Shown in pieces: positions 15,880 through 23,211 of a stretch of 64,000 nt of DNA. The position numbers and the translations under genes are program-made. Positions within the stretch are counted from its first letter, which is position 1, and every line of letters starts with the position of its first letter. The notes under the pieces are model-generated. The model did not search any database and had not been told where the DNA came from. It saw only the letters and a program-made list of their open reading frames with translations. Source of the DNA: Chloroflexota bacterium (GTDB lineage: Bacteria > Chloroflexota > UBA11872); contig JAJEGF010000078.1 in assembly GCA_022820025.1 (NCBI GenBank), forward strand, positions 1 through 64,000. The letters run 5' to 3'.

Positions 15880-17575
15880 CTGTCGTCTCCTGGGTGGGTG
15901 AGGGCTGCAATCCGGCTTGGCCGAGGGCTTCGCGGGCGATGGCGGAGCGGACTTCGGGGGTGTCGATGATTTCGTCGAGGAGGATTTCGTCTTCGACGGC
16001 TTCGGCGTCCTCGATGCCCAGCTTTTCGCGCATGGCCCAGCGGCGGGAGGCGAGGCGGGCGCCGACGAGGCTGGCGGCCAAGGTGCCCTGGGCGACGTCA
16101 TCGGCGGGACCGAGCGGATCGAGTCGCACGCGGACGGCGTGGTAGCCATCGATGTCCTGCGGTCCCAGGCCGATCCAGCCCTGGTCGTCCTCGGCCTCGA
16201 ACACGAACACGGTCTCGCCGATGCGGGTTTCCACCAGCCGCCACATCAGGCGCACGATCCGCTCCAGCGCCTGCTCGGCGTGCCGGGCGACCTGCTGGAA
16301 TGAGACGCGCGCGGTGTTGATGAGCTGGTTGAGCAGGTAGCCGCTGGTGTTGCCGTCGGGCGGGACGCCGAACAGCACGCTGGGCGCGCCGGCCTGGTCG
16401 ATCATGGCGCGGGTTTGGGCGATCAGTTCGTCCAGGTCGGGCGGGGTGCCCTGCCACTGCAGGAATGTCAGGTCCTCGCCCTGGTAGAGGGGCAGGATCT
16501 CGCCGGGCCGAAAGTCGAGCGCGCGCGGGCGGCCGTCGTTGCTGAGGCTGGGGTCGATGGGCGAGAAGTTGGTGATCTTGGGCGTGGGATAGGCGTAGAG
16601 GAACAGCGCGTTCTGCTTCATGGTCAGCAGCTGATCCAGCAGCGGGACCAGGTATTCCATGGAGGCCAGCATGGAGACGCCGGCCTTGGCGGGATCGCGG
16701 CTGGGGGTCTGGTCGCCGTAGGCGTGGACGTAGGGAATGGCCCCGTAGTCGTGCCGGCCGCGGCGGACCAGGTGACCGTCCACCAGGTAGGCGAAGTACT
16801 CGTCGTCCCAGTATTCGACGACGCGGGCGGTGGGACGGGCGCCCACAAGGGGCGCTCCGACGGGAGCAGGGTTCGCCTGGGCGTCGCCGCCGGCCGGTAC
16901 CAGGCGTCCGCTGCGCTTGTCGGTGATCAGCCCGTAGCGGCGTTGCACCAGGTGGCGCGGGCGCTCGGCGATCTCGAGGCAGGCTTCCAGGCCGTCTTCG
17001 CCTTCCAGCGGGTAGAACGTGGTGACGTCGACATCCCGCCAGGCGAGCGGGAAGCGGGCCGATTTCTTGAAGCGCTCGGCCCGCTGGAGGAACGTCTCCG
17101 CAGGCTCATCGGTGTCGGCGGAGCGCCGGGGATAGCCCGCCCAGCGGTCCGGCGCGTAGAGCAGCTTCAGCACGCCGGCGCCGTCCGCCACCATGGCGTC
17201 GATCAACATGCCGAACACGTCGCGGGCGGCTTCGCTGTCCATGCGCCGCAGCGCCGCGTTGGTCCAGCGGGCGCGCAGGTCGGCGCCGGCGCGGGCGGCC
17301 TCCGTGGACTCGGCCGGCGGCACGTGCACCAGCGGGCGGTTGGCGGTGAGGCTGCCGATGACCCGTTTCAGTTGCTCGCGCGCCAGCGGGGTGCGCACCT
17401 CGCGGGCGCTGGTGCGATAGGCGGGCGGGATGTCCACCGGCAGTTCCATGTGCCGCAGCCGGCGCAGGCGTTCGATCCGGGCGTTGCGCTCGCCAAACTC
17501 GGCGAGCAGTTGTTCCTCAAGCTCGCGCAGGTACGCCTCGCTCGGCGGCGGGCGCTGCGCGTCTGACTCTGGCAT
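15866..17575 (-). CDS. Phage portal protein
   Basis: This encodes 569 residues (or 572 from an ATG at 17584). It forms the ring at the unique vertex through which DNA is packaged. Typical portal features are the N-terminal helical part (LKRVIGSLTANRPLVHV), a DVDVTTFYPLEG segment, a long central region with SMLASMEYLVPLLDQLLTMK, and a C-terminal helix-rich crown (EDEILLDEIIDTPEVRS). It is the first gene after the operator-controlled promoter. Around residues 240-250 the sequence PVGAPLVGARPT looks like a small in-frame insertion encoded by a hairpin-forming GC repeat (about 16837-16858). Confidence 0.8.
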   Translation of the reverse strand: MPESDAQRPPPSEAYLRELEEQLLAEFGERNARIERLRRLRHMELPVDIPPAYRTSAREVRTPLAREQLKRVIGSLTANRPLVHVPPAESTEAARAGADLRARWTNAALRRMDSEAARDVFGMLIDAMVADGAGVLKLLYAPDRWAGYPRRSADTDEPAETFLQRAERFKKSARFPLAWRDVDVTTFYPLEGEDGLEACLEIAERPRHLVQRRYGLITDKRSGRLVPAGGDAQANPAPVGAPLVGARPTARVVEYWDDEYFAYLVDGHLVRRGRHDYGAIPYVHAYGDQTPSRDPAKAGVSMLASMEYLVPLLDQLLTMKQNALFLYAYPTPKITNFSPIDPSLSNDGRPRALDFRPGEILPLYQGEDLTFLQWQGTPPDLDELIAQTRAMIDQAGAPSVLFGVPPDGNTSGYLLNQLINTARVSFQQVARHAEQALERIVRLMWRLVETRIGETVFVFEAEDDQGWIGLGPQDIDGYHAVRVRLDPLGPADDVAQGTLAASLVGARLASRRWAMREKLGIEDAEAVEDEILLDEIIDTPEVRSAIAREALGQAGLQPSPTQETTDVQA

Positions 17576-17634
17576 AGGTCCCATTCCAGGTCCGGTACAG
17601 CGGACTAGTGGGACATCGCTGGCAAGCTGGGGCG

Positions 17635-17663
17635 ATTATACTCTATAGGAGTACGAATGGCAA
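17635..17663 (-). promoter_or_regulatory. Sigma-70-type promoter and operator of the portal operon
   Basis: On the minus strand, TTGCCA (17658-17663), a 17-nt spacer and a perfect TATAAT (17635-17640) form a strong promoter reading into the portal gene. The palindrome TACTC-TATAG-GAGTA (17639-17653) fills the spacer and touches the -10, so a bound repressor would block RNA polymerase. It matches the site at 13445-13459. Confidence 0.75.
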
Positions 17664-17708
17664 TAGGGGCAGATGCCGCACGCGGTCACTGCTCAGTTCG
17701 CGGCCGGG

Positions 17709-18347
17709 TTACCCGCTCCAGCTCACCGGCCTGGATATGACGCCCGTGCTGTCCGTGAGGGTGCCGGGGAACTGGCACCGCGGCAGCAGCCGCCGGTCGA
17801 GCAGGCGGTAGCTGGTGGCCGCGCTTCGCAAGCGTCGGCTGGACATGCGCCTGGGATCGATGACGTGTACCGGGAAGTTGAATTCCCGGCGCACCATCTG
17901 GATGACTCCCGTGAAGTCGGAGTCGCCGGTGATGACAAATGCGGCCCGGCCATCACGCTTGGCGGCATCCCGCGTCAGCCAAGCCGCCAGGTTGGCGTCG
18001 GAACCCTTCTCCTCGGTCCGAATCACCTTGACCCGCGCAGACTCGCCAGGCCTCGGATTCGCGAGCGGCATCCAGGCTGGGTACGAGAGAAAGTGACCTT
18101 CGTGAAGTTCCAATTCCGGGATCGTCTGGAGCGCGCGAAGGTACATCTGCTGCCTTAGGCGATTCCCAGGATCTCGCCGACCCGCGATGCGCGCGGTGAA
18201 GTACCGGATTCTGTGAAGCGAGAACCCTGGCTCCAGCAACCGGCGTGCAAGCGATTGAAGGTCCAACCACCAATGCGGCGTGTCGGCAAGAGCGCAGTGG
18301 TAGAGGTTGAGACCATCCACATACACGTTGGCAGGAGCGCCGTGCAT
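17709..18347 (-). CDS. NYN-domain (PIN-like) nuclease
   Basis: This encodes 212 residues. The NYN/LabA pattern is complete: VYVDGLNLYH near the N-terminus, EKGSDANLAAWLTRDA in the middle and FVITGDSDFTGVIQMV after it. These give the conserved aspartates of a metal-dependent PIN-like RNase active site. Such proteins process or degrade RNA, and some are linked to defence islands. It lies directly upstream of the phage promoter on the same strand, with no operon partner. Whether it belongs to the phage element or to the host is not clear. Confidence 0.8.
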   Translation of the reverse strand: MHGAPANVYVDGLNLYHCALADTPHWWLDLQSLARRLLEPGFSLHRIRYFTARIAGRRDPGNRLRQQMYLRALQTIPELELHEGHFLSYPAWMPLANPRPGESARVKVIRTEEKGSDANLAAWLTRDAAKRDGRAAFVITGDSDFTGVIQMVRREFNFPVHVIDPRRMSSRRLRSAATSYRLLDRRLLPRCQFPGTLTDSTGVISRPVSWSG

Positions 18348-18709
18348 TGGGTCTCGCTACGCGTGTCTGCTGACTGAATCCGGGCTACACCCCGATCCAA
18401 CTGATGACAGCGCCGGACGCCCGCCCCCAAGGCCGCCAATAGACTCCGGGTTCTCGCCCGCTCCCGGAATCGCGTGTCGCTTGTCGTCGCAGATTCCGGT
18501 GATGCCTTTAAACATGGCAGCGACCGCCCGCGGGCGGTCGCTATCCCAGCCGCCGAAGAGACTGGGGGGGTTACGGAGCAGGTGCCACATGCTCCCCGCA
18601 CTCCAAACGTCTCACTGTCCCCTATTCCTGTCAAGACTCGTTCCGAGCCACGCTGTTTCGCCTTTACTAGACTCCCAGGCTTCCGCCGGTCTTGGGAGTT
18701 CCTGTAGAA
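18348..18709. other. 362-nt intergenic region with hairpins
   Basis: No gene is seen. The region holds the 24-bp palindrome at 18519-18542. It also holds a 7-bp hairpin (ACTCCCA 18671-18677 with TGGGAGT 18693-18699) that would hide the GGGAG ribosome-binding sequence of the following propeller gene. It also must contain the promoters of the two divergent genes on either side. Confidence 0.55.
18519..18542. repeat. Perfect 24-bp GC palindrome
   Basis: The half-site AGCGACCGCCCG is followed directly by its complement. It is far from any gene end, so a terminator role is not obvious; a protein-binding site or REP-like unit is possible. Confidence 0.5.
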
Positions 18710-19378
18710 ATGCACAGCGTGACCGACCGCTGGATTACCCCCGGCCCGCAGCCCAACGGCCTGCAGGCGGCTGACGACGGCCTGTGGGTGATCGACCAGG
18801 ACGACTGTCACCTCTACAAGCTGGACTACGCGGACGGTTCGGTATTGGCGCGCGTACCGACCGAGACCAGCCACGCCAGCGGCGTCACCATTGGCGGCGG
18901 TTACCTGTGGGTGTCCTCAACCATCGGGTCTCGCATCTTCAAGCTGAACGACGACGGGACGACCGTGGCCCACTACGACACTCCCGGCAAGGGCGTCGTG
19001 GCCTTCGTCGACCAGGCCAACGCCCAGGTCACCGGCGCGCACGGTCTGCAGTGGGTGGACGATCGCCACATGTGGATGGCCGTGCCGCCGGCGCAGCAAC
19101 TGTTCCTGGTTGACCCGCGCGACATGTCGGTGCATTACTCGATCCCCACGCCCAGCCACCGCCCGCACGGCGTGTTCGTGGCCGACGGCCACGTCTGGTG
19201 CTCCGACGTGGGACTGCGCCAGATCCATAAGCTCGACCCGGCCACCGGTGAAATCCGGGCCGCTATCGACGTGCCCGACCCCGAAGTCCACGGCATGACC
19301 CTGCACAACGACCAAATCTGGTTCTGCTGCGCCGTCACGCGCCGCGTCTGCACCGTCCCGCTGCCCGACGGGAGCTAG
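18710..19378 (+). CDS. Beta-propeller protein (SMP-30/NHL/Vgb-like), no signal peptide
   Basis: This encodes 222 residues. The ATG at 18710 is used; GGGAG lies 11 nt upstream inside a hairpin, and a TTG at 18692 is the alternative. The chain repeats a blade unit, visible as GLWVIDQDDCHLYKLD, YLWVSSTIGSRIFKLN, HMWMAVPPAQQLFLVD and HVWCSDVGLRQIHKLD. This is the pattern of streptogramin-lyase-like or NHL propellers. Five blades are a short propeller. No signal peptide is visible, so it is probably cytoplasmic. It is convergent with the next gene, which starts its stop 9 nt away. Enzymatic role unknown. Confidence 0.7.
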   Translation: MHSVTDRWITPGPQPNGLQAADDGLWVIDQDDCHLYKLDYADGSVLARVPTETSHASGVTIGGGYLWVSSTIGSRIFKLNDDGTTVAHYDTPGKGVVAFVDQANAQVTGAHGLQWVDDRHMWMAVPPAQQLFLVDPRDMSVHYSIPTPSHRPHGVFVADGHVWCSDVGLRQIHKLDPATGEIRAAIDVPDPEVHGMTLHNDQIWFCCAVTRRVCTVPLPDGS

Positions 19379-19387
19379 CCCCCCTGC

Positions 19388-20836
19388 TCAGCCCGTGAAG
19401 TGCACCTCCACCGAGGTGCTGACGATCAGGGTGCCGTCGATGACGCTTTCGTCTCGGACTTCGATGCGGAGGGGGCCGGGCGCGGCTGTGGCTGGGATGT
19501 CGATGGACTTGGTGAAGGCGCCCGGACCGCCGTAGTCGCCTTCCACCGAGATCCAACTCTGGTCGATGACGCTGCCGGCCTGGTTGTAGATGCGGTAGGT
19601 GAGGTTTTTCTCGAAGGGCAGGGCGCTGATGCGGCCGCGGAGCTCTAGCGTGCGGCCGACGGTCGCGCCGCTGAGGGGCGCTTCCAGGATGAGCTCGGGG
19701 GTGGGTTCGCGGCTGGTTCGTCCGTCCGTTATGGGGGCGGCCTGCAGGATGACGGGGACTGATGTTCGAGCCGATGCCGAACCGTTGGCCGAGTCTTTGT
19801 CGACGATCTCGATGCGGCCGGGTCCGTCCGCGCCGGCGATGAATTCGACCGGCGCGGCGAATGTTCCCGGTTGGTATCCATACCCGTCGACGGGAATGCT
19901 CCCCCTGCCGATGACGCCGCCGCGGGCGTCGTAGACGAGGTAGGCGAGGGTCTCGGCGGACGGATAGACGCTGGTTGTGCCCCGAAGCTCGACGCCGCTG
20001 GCCACCGTTTCGCCGGGTAGCGGCGACTCGATGACCAGGGCCTGGCGCGGGACGAGCCGGTTGCCCTGCAGCGTGAATGCGCGGGTGATTTCGAGCGATG
20101 GGCAGCAGAGGCCGTCGCTGGGGCGGTGGACTACCGTCTCGGCCACGATTTCGCCGCTGGCGATGGCCAGGCTGCGTACCGGCACGCGGTCGCCCAGGTA
20201 GGCCAGGGCGTCCTGCGCCGGCTTGCCGTCTCGATCGAGGACGGCGACCAGGTGGATGAAGGTGCCGCTGCCGCCGCCGGAGATGAAGACGATGACGGCG
20301 GCGTCGGCGAAGCCGTCGCCGTTGAGGTCTCCGAAGGCAACGGTGTCGTTGACGATGCCCGCGGAGACCCGCTCTGTCGCACCTTCGCCGAAGGCGATGT
20401 GGCCCGCGCCGTCGGAGAATTGGATGGGGGTGTTTTCGTCGCCGAGGAGGGGCAGGTGGTATTCGGCGTTGCGCAGCTGGTCCAGCGTCAGGCGCGACTC
20501 ACCGGGTGCGGGGACCGGCGTTTCCCAGGGAAACTGCTCACTATTCAGGCGCTGCTGCAGGCCCTCGGGGCCGTTGATCCAGGTGCGCAGGCCGTCGGTA
20601 AACGCGGTCCAGTTGTCGGCTTTGCGCCAGGTGAGTTGGCCGTTGGTGGTGGTTTGCCGGGTGATCCCTGTTGCGGGGTTGTGCTGCTCGTTGTCCAGGC
20701 AGTCGCCGACGACGTCAGGGATCAGGTCGCGGAGGGTGTTGAACCCCAGTTGGAAGGTGCAGTCCTGGGCGAGGGCGGGCAAGGCGGAGAAGGCGAGGCT
20801 GACCATGGCGATCAGCAGCACGAGCCTGTACTTCAT
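19388..20836 (-). CDS. Secreted protein with two Gmad2-like Ig domains
   Basis: This encodes 482 residues. The start is the ATG at 20836, which begins a normal signal peptide (KYRLVLLIAMVSLAFSALPALAQ); the open frame extends 36 codons upstream without support. The N-terminal part has two Cys (QDCTFQL, GDCLDNE). A middle segment with AFGDLNGDGFADAAV resembles an FG-GAP calcium-binding repeat. Two tandem C-terminal domains of about 95 residues (IESPLPGETVASGVELRG and LEAPLSGATVGRTLELRG) resemble the Gmad2 immunoglobulin-like domain found in germination and secreted proteins. A role at the cell surface is likely; the ligand is unknown. Confidence 0.7.
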   Translation of the reverse strand: MKYRLVLLIAMVSLAFSALPALAQDCTFQLGFNTLRDLIPDVVGDCLDNEQHNPATGITRQTTTNGQLTWRKADNWTAFTDGLRTWINGPEGLQQRLNSEQFPWETPVPAPGESRLTLDQLRNAEYHLPLLGDENTPIQFSDGAGHIAFGEGATERVSAGIVNDTVAFGDLNGDGFADAAVIVFISGGGSGTFIHLVAVLDRDGKPAQDALAYLGDRVPVRSLAIASGEIVAETVVHRPSDGLCCPSLEITRAFTLQGNRLVPRQALVIESPLPGETVASGVELRGTTSVYPSAETLAYLVYDARGGVIGRGSIPVDGYGYQPGTFAAPVEFIAGADGPGRIEIVDKDSANGSASARTSVPVILQAAPITDGRTSREPTPELILEAPLSGATVGRTLELRGRISALPFEKNLTYRIYNQAGSVIDQSWISVEGDYGGPGAFTKSIDIPATAAPGPLRIEVRDESVIDGTLIVSTSVEVHFTG

Positions 20837-20992
20837 TGGGCAGATCCTCGCGTTCGCGCGCGCGCCGATTCTAGAGGCGTCCCGGTGCCCGAGAGTCATC
20901 GGGCGCCGCCAGTCAGCTCCATGGCGGTGTACGGCCCGAGCCAATCGTCACTAGCAGGCGCCCGTCGCGAACTCGGAGGCGGTTGGCCGGGC

Positions 20993-21985
20993 TCAAGAAG
21001 CTGTCTGGCGCGCCTCGGCGTGTGTTCTCGCTTCCAGGTGGTCGACGTGGTGGTTTTCGGTGCAGTCGGCCGCGGACGTTTCGAGCTGCAGCGTGATGTG
21101 GTGAATGCCGAATTCCTCATAAGCGATTTGCCGTAGGCGGCGCAGCAGCGGCTCGTATTCACCCTGATAGTCGGCGTCGATGAGCACGTGCGCCGTGAGG
21201 GCGTCGTAGCCGGAGGTGATCGTCCAGGCATGGACGTCGTGTATCAACGTTACGCCGTCAACATCTTCCAGTGCGCTGCAAAGCTGGTACATATCCAGAC
21301 GTTTTGGCACGCCTTCCAGCAGCACACGAAACACCATGATGGCCAGACGTCCGGAACTGACCAGGATGAATACGGCGATGACTATCCCGGCAATAGGATC
21401 GGCTACATCCCAGTCAAACAGCAATGTAAGGACGCCAGCCACAATCACACCAATAGATCCCAGAAGGTCGACTACGATGTGCCAAAAGACGCCTTCAATG
21501 CTGATGTTATCCCGCACCGATCGGTAGAGCGCCCATACGGCCCCAAGGTTGATGAGAAGCCCGGCGGTTGCCACGATCAGCATGATCGTGGCTTCCAGTT
21601 CGTGCTCGTGCTCCAGACTGATAAGCCGCTGGTACGCCCCGTAGATAATCCAGTTGGCAAGTACCCAGAGAGCAAGCGCATTGAACATCACCACGAGCAC
21701 TTCGATACGCTTGTAGCCAAAGGTGCGGGTGATGGTGGCTGGACGTTCGGCCATCCACATGGCGAAGAGCGCCAGGCCAATGGCAACAACGTCGATGACG
21801 ACGTGACCGGCGTGAGCCAAGAGACCCAAACTGCCTGAAACGATACCGCCAACAATTTCGAGCGCCATATGGATGATCGTCATAATTAAGACGAGTATCA
21901 GAACACGCCGGCCGGCGGCTCGATAGTCGTGATCGTGAACGTCGTCGTGATTGCGGCTGGCATTGCCAGCGTGTCCGGGCGTCAC
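20993..21985 (-). CDS. Cation diffusion facilitator (zinc-type metal exporter)
   Basis: This encodes 330 residues from a GTG. It is an inner-membrane metal/proton antiporter. Six transmembrane helices are visible. The metal site residues occur in helix II (HVVID within LLAHAGHVVIDVVAIG) and helix V (HIVVDLLGSIGV), the HxxxD pair typical of zinc transporters. The C-terminal cytoplasmic domain has the family signature HDVHAWTITSG. The N-terminus (NASRNHDDVHDHD) and the loop after helix IV (EHEHELE) are His/Asp-rich and may bind metal. The C-terminal tail adds HHVDHLEARTHAE. No metal regulator gene is adjacent. Confidence 0.88.
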   Translation of the reverse strand: MTPGHAGNASRNHDDVHDHDYRAAGRRVLILVLIMTIIHMALEIVGGIVSGSLGLLAHAGHVVIDVVAIGLALFAMWMAERPATITRTFGYKRIEVLVVMFNALALWVLANWIIYGAYQRLISLEHEHELEATIMLIVATAGLLINLGAVWALYRSVRDNISIEGVFWHIVVDLLGSIGVIVAGVLTLLFDWDVADPIAGIVIAVFILVSSGRLAIMVFRVLLEGVPKRLDMYQLCSALEDVDGVTLIHDVHAWTITSGYDALTAHVLIDADYQGEYEPLLRRLRQIAYEEFGIHHITLQLETSAADCTENHHVDHLEARTHAEARQTAS

Positions 21986-22393
21986 TCTAGGCTGATTCCA
22001 AGCTAATAGTTTCGGTGAATTGTGATTTCAATTTGTTCGGGGTCGTGGTGACAGGACGAATATGACAGCGGCGTAACAAGCGTGGCTATGTTACCACTTA
22101 GTCTAAAGGTGTACGCGGGTGGGGCGTTCACTTGAACGCCGAGGATCGCGGATGCAAGGAATGAACTCGCGGGTCGCCGCTATGTTCGTTGCGGGAGGTC
22201 CTCGGCCGGGTCAATTGGTGAATCATCAGATTGGTTCCAGGCTGACTCACGACTTGGGAGCCGGTACCTGCGCACTGGGTCAATATAGCGGGCAGGCAGA
22301 TTGCCGTAGGCACCTGTTCGGTCTGGTCCTCATAATGCGCCAGCGAGGTGTTACGTTGTGTGACAGCGGCATACGGGCAAGGCGACCAAAGCC
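21986..22393. other. 408-nt intergenic region, relatively AT-rich
   Basis: No gene is seen. The first 120 bases are AT-richer than the surroundings and probably hold the promoter of the zinc transporter. A 6-bp inverted repeat (GTAACA 22073-22078 with TGTTAC 22089-22094) could be an operator. The rest shows no clear signal; the plus-strand toxin-antitoxin operon starts at its right edge. Confidence 0.5.
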
Positions 22394-22816
22394 ATGAGCC
22401 GGCATCTTTCGGTGCGCGTGGGGGAGGATCTGTTTGAACGGTTGGAGGCGCAGAGCCGGAGGAGCGGGCAGTCGCGGTCGGCGGTCGCGAAGCAGTTGCT
22501 GGAAGAAGGGCTGCGGATGGAGCAGCATCCCGGGATCGTGTTTCGGTCGGGTCCCGGCGGGCGGCGGGCCGGGTTGATTGGCGGTCCGGATGTGTGGGAG
22601 GTGGTGGGAGCGCTGCGCCCAGCGGACGGTGGTGACGCCGACAGCTTGGAAGATGTCTGCGAGCGGACGGGTCTGACGGCCGATCAGGTAAGCGCCGCGC
22701 TGCGCTACTGCGCCGACTACGCCGACGAGGTGGCTGACTGGATTCTTCGAGTCGAGGACGAAGCTGAACGAGCCGAGGCCCGCTGGCGACGGGAGCAGGC
22801 GCTGTTGGGCCGGTGA
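22394..22816 (+). CDS. RHH-DUF433-type antitoxin
   Basis: This encodes 140 residues. The first 45 residues form a ribbon-helix-helix domain (HLSVRVGEDLFERLEAQSRR, then SRSAVAKQLLEEGL). A DUF433-like segment follows (GIVFRSGPGGRRAGLIGGPDVWEV), then a helical part with a LTADQVSAALRYCADY segment. The arrangement is typical of the antitoxin paired with DUF5615 PIN-like proteins. The stop overlaps the next start by GTGA. It likely binds DNA and neutralises the partner protein. Confidence 0.75.
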   Translation: MSRHLSVRVGEDLFERLEAQSRRSGQSRSAVAKQLLEEGLRMEQHPGIVFRSGPGGRRAGLIGGPDVWEVVGALRPADGGDADSLEDVCERTGLTADQVSAALRYCADYADEVADWILRVEDEAERAEARWRREQALLGR

Positions 22817-23166
22817 AACTGCTGCTGGACGAAATGTGGGCGCCGGCGATTGCCCAGGCGTTGCGGGACCGCGGCCATGAGGTCGCGGCGGTGGCCGAAC
22901 GGCCCGACCTGCAAGGGTTGCCTGACGAGGCGATCTTCGCTGCGGCGCAGGCGGAAGGTCGGGTGATCGTGACCGAGAACGTGGTCGACTATCTCCCCCT
23001 CGCGGCCGACGCCATGCGGGCCGGCCGCGCCTACCCGCCGATCATCTACACGACCAACCGGGCCTATCCACGAGCCAGCCGCCGGACGGCCGGAAGGCTC
23101 GTAGTGGCACTGGACTCCTTGCTCGCCACACGCGACACAATCGACAGCGAGCACTGGTTCGACTAG
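22813..23166 (+). CDS. DUF5615 PIN-like toxin
   Basis: This encodes 117 residues from a GTG overlapping the antitoxin stop. The N-terminus KLLLDEMWAPAIAQALRDRGHEV and the middle segment VIVTENVVDYLPL are the signatures of the DUF5615/Mut7-C-like PIN group, with conserved Asp6 and Asp59. In the usual motif the middle reads TxDxDF; here Glu-Asn replaces the first Asp region, so activity may be altered. It forms the second toxin-antitoxin pair in the window. Confidence 0.75.
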   Translation: MKLLLDEMWAPAIAQALRDRGHEVAAVAERPDLQGLPDEAIFAAAQAEGRVIVTENVVDYLPLAADAMRAGRAYPPIIYTTNRAYPRASRRTAGRLVVALDSLLATRDTIDSEHWFD

Positions 23167-23211
23167 GCAGGAATCAAGCCGGGTCGTCTAGCGACGTTCG
23201 ATCGCAGGCGA

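Larger units (their letters stand above)
92..17663 (-). mobile_element. Partial tailed-phage (prophage-like) region interrupted by host-like cargo
   Basis: Portal, terminase, scaffold-like, capsid, connector-like, tail and fibre genes run in the normal virion-morphogenesis order on the minus strand, from a strong promoter at 17635-17663 to beyond the left edge. An XRE regulator gene and two matching operators give it the look of a temperate element. No integrase, lysis, replication or attachment-site sequence is visible. The segment 6247-11926 holds unrelated genes, mainly on the plus strand, between scaffold and capsid. The region could be a prophage with cargo, a decaying remnant, or a phage-derived particle. 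The right boundary at the promoter is an inference; the left boundary lies outside the window. Confidence 0.75.

Noticed and set aside
1-17663. Complete prophage with integrase and attachment sites
   Set aside because: No integrase, excisionase, lysis genes or direct repeats could be found; only a structural segment is visible.
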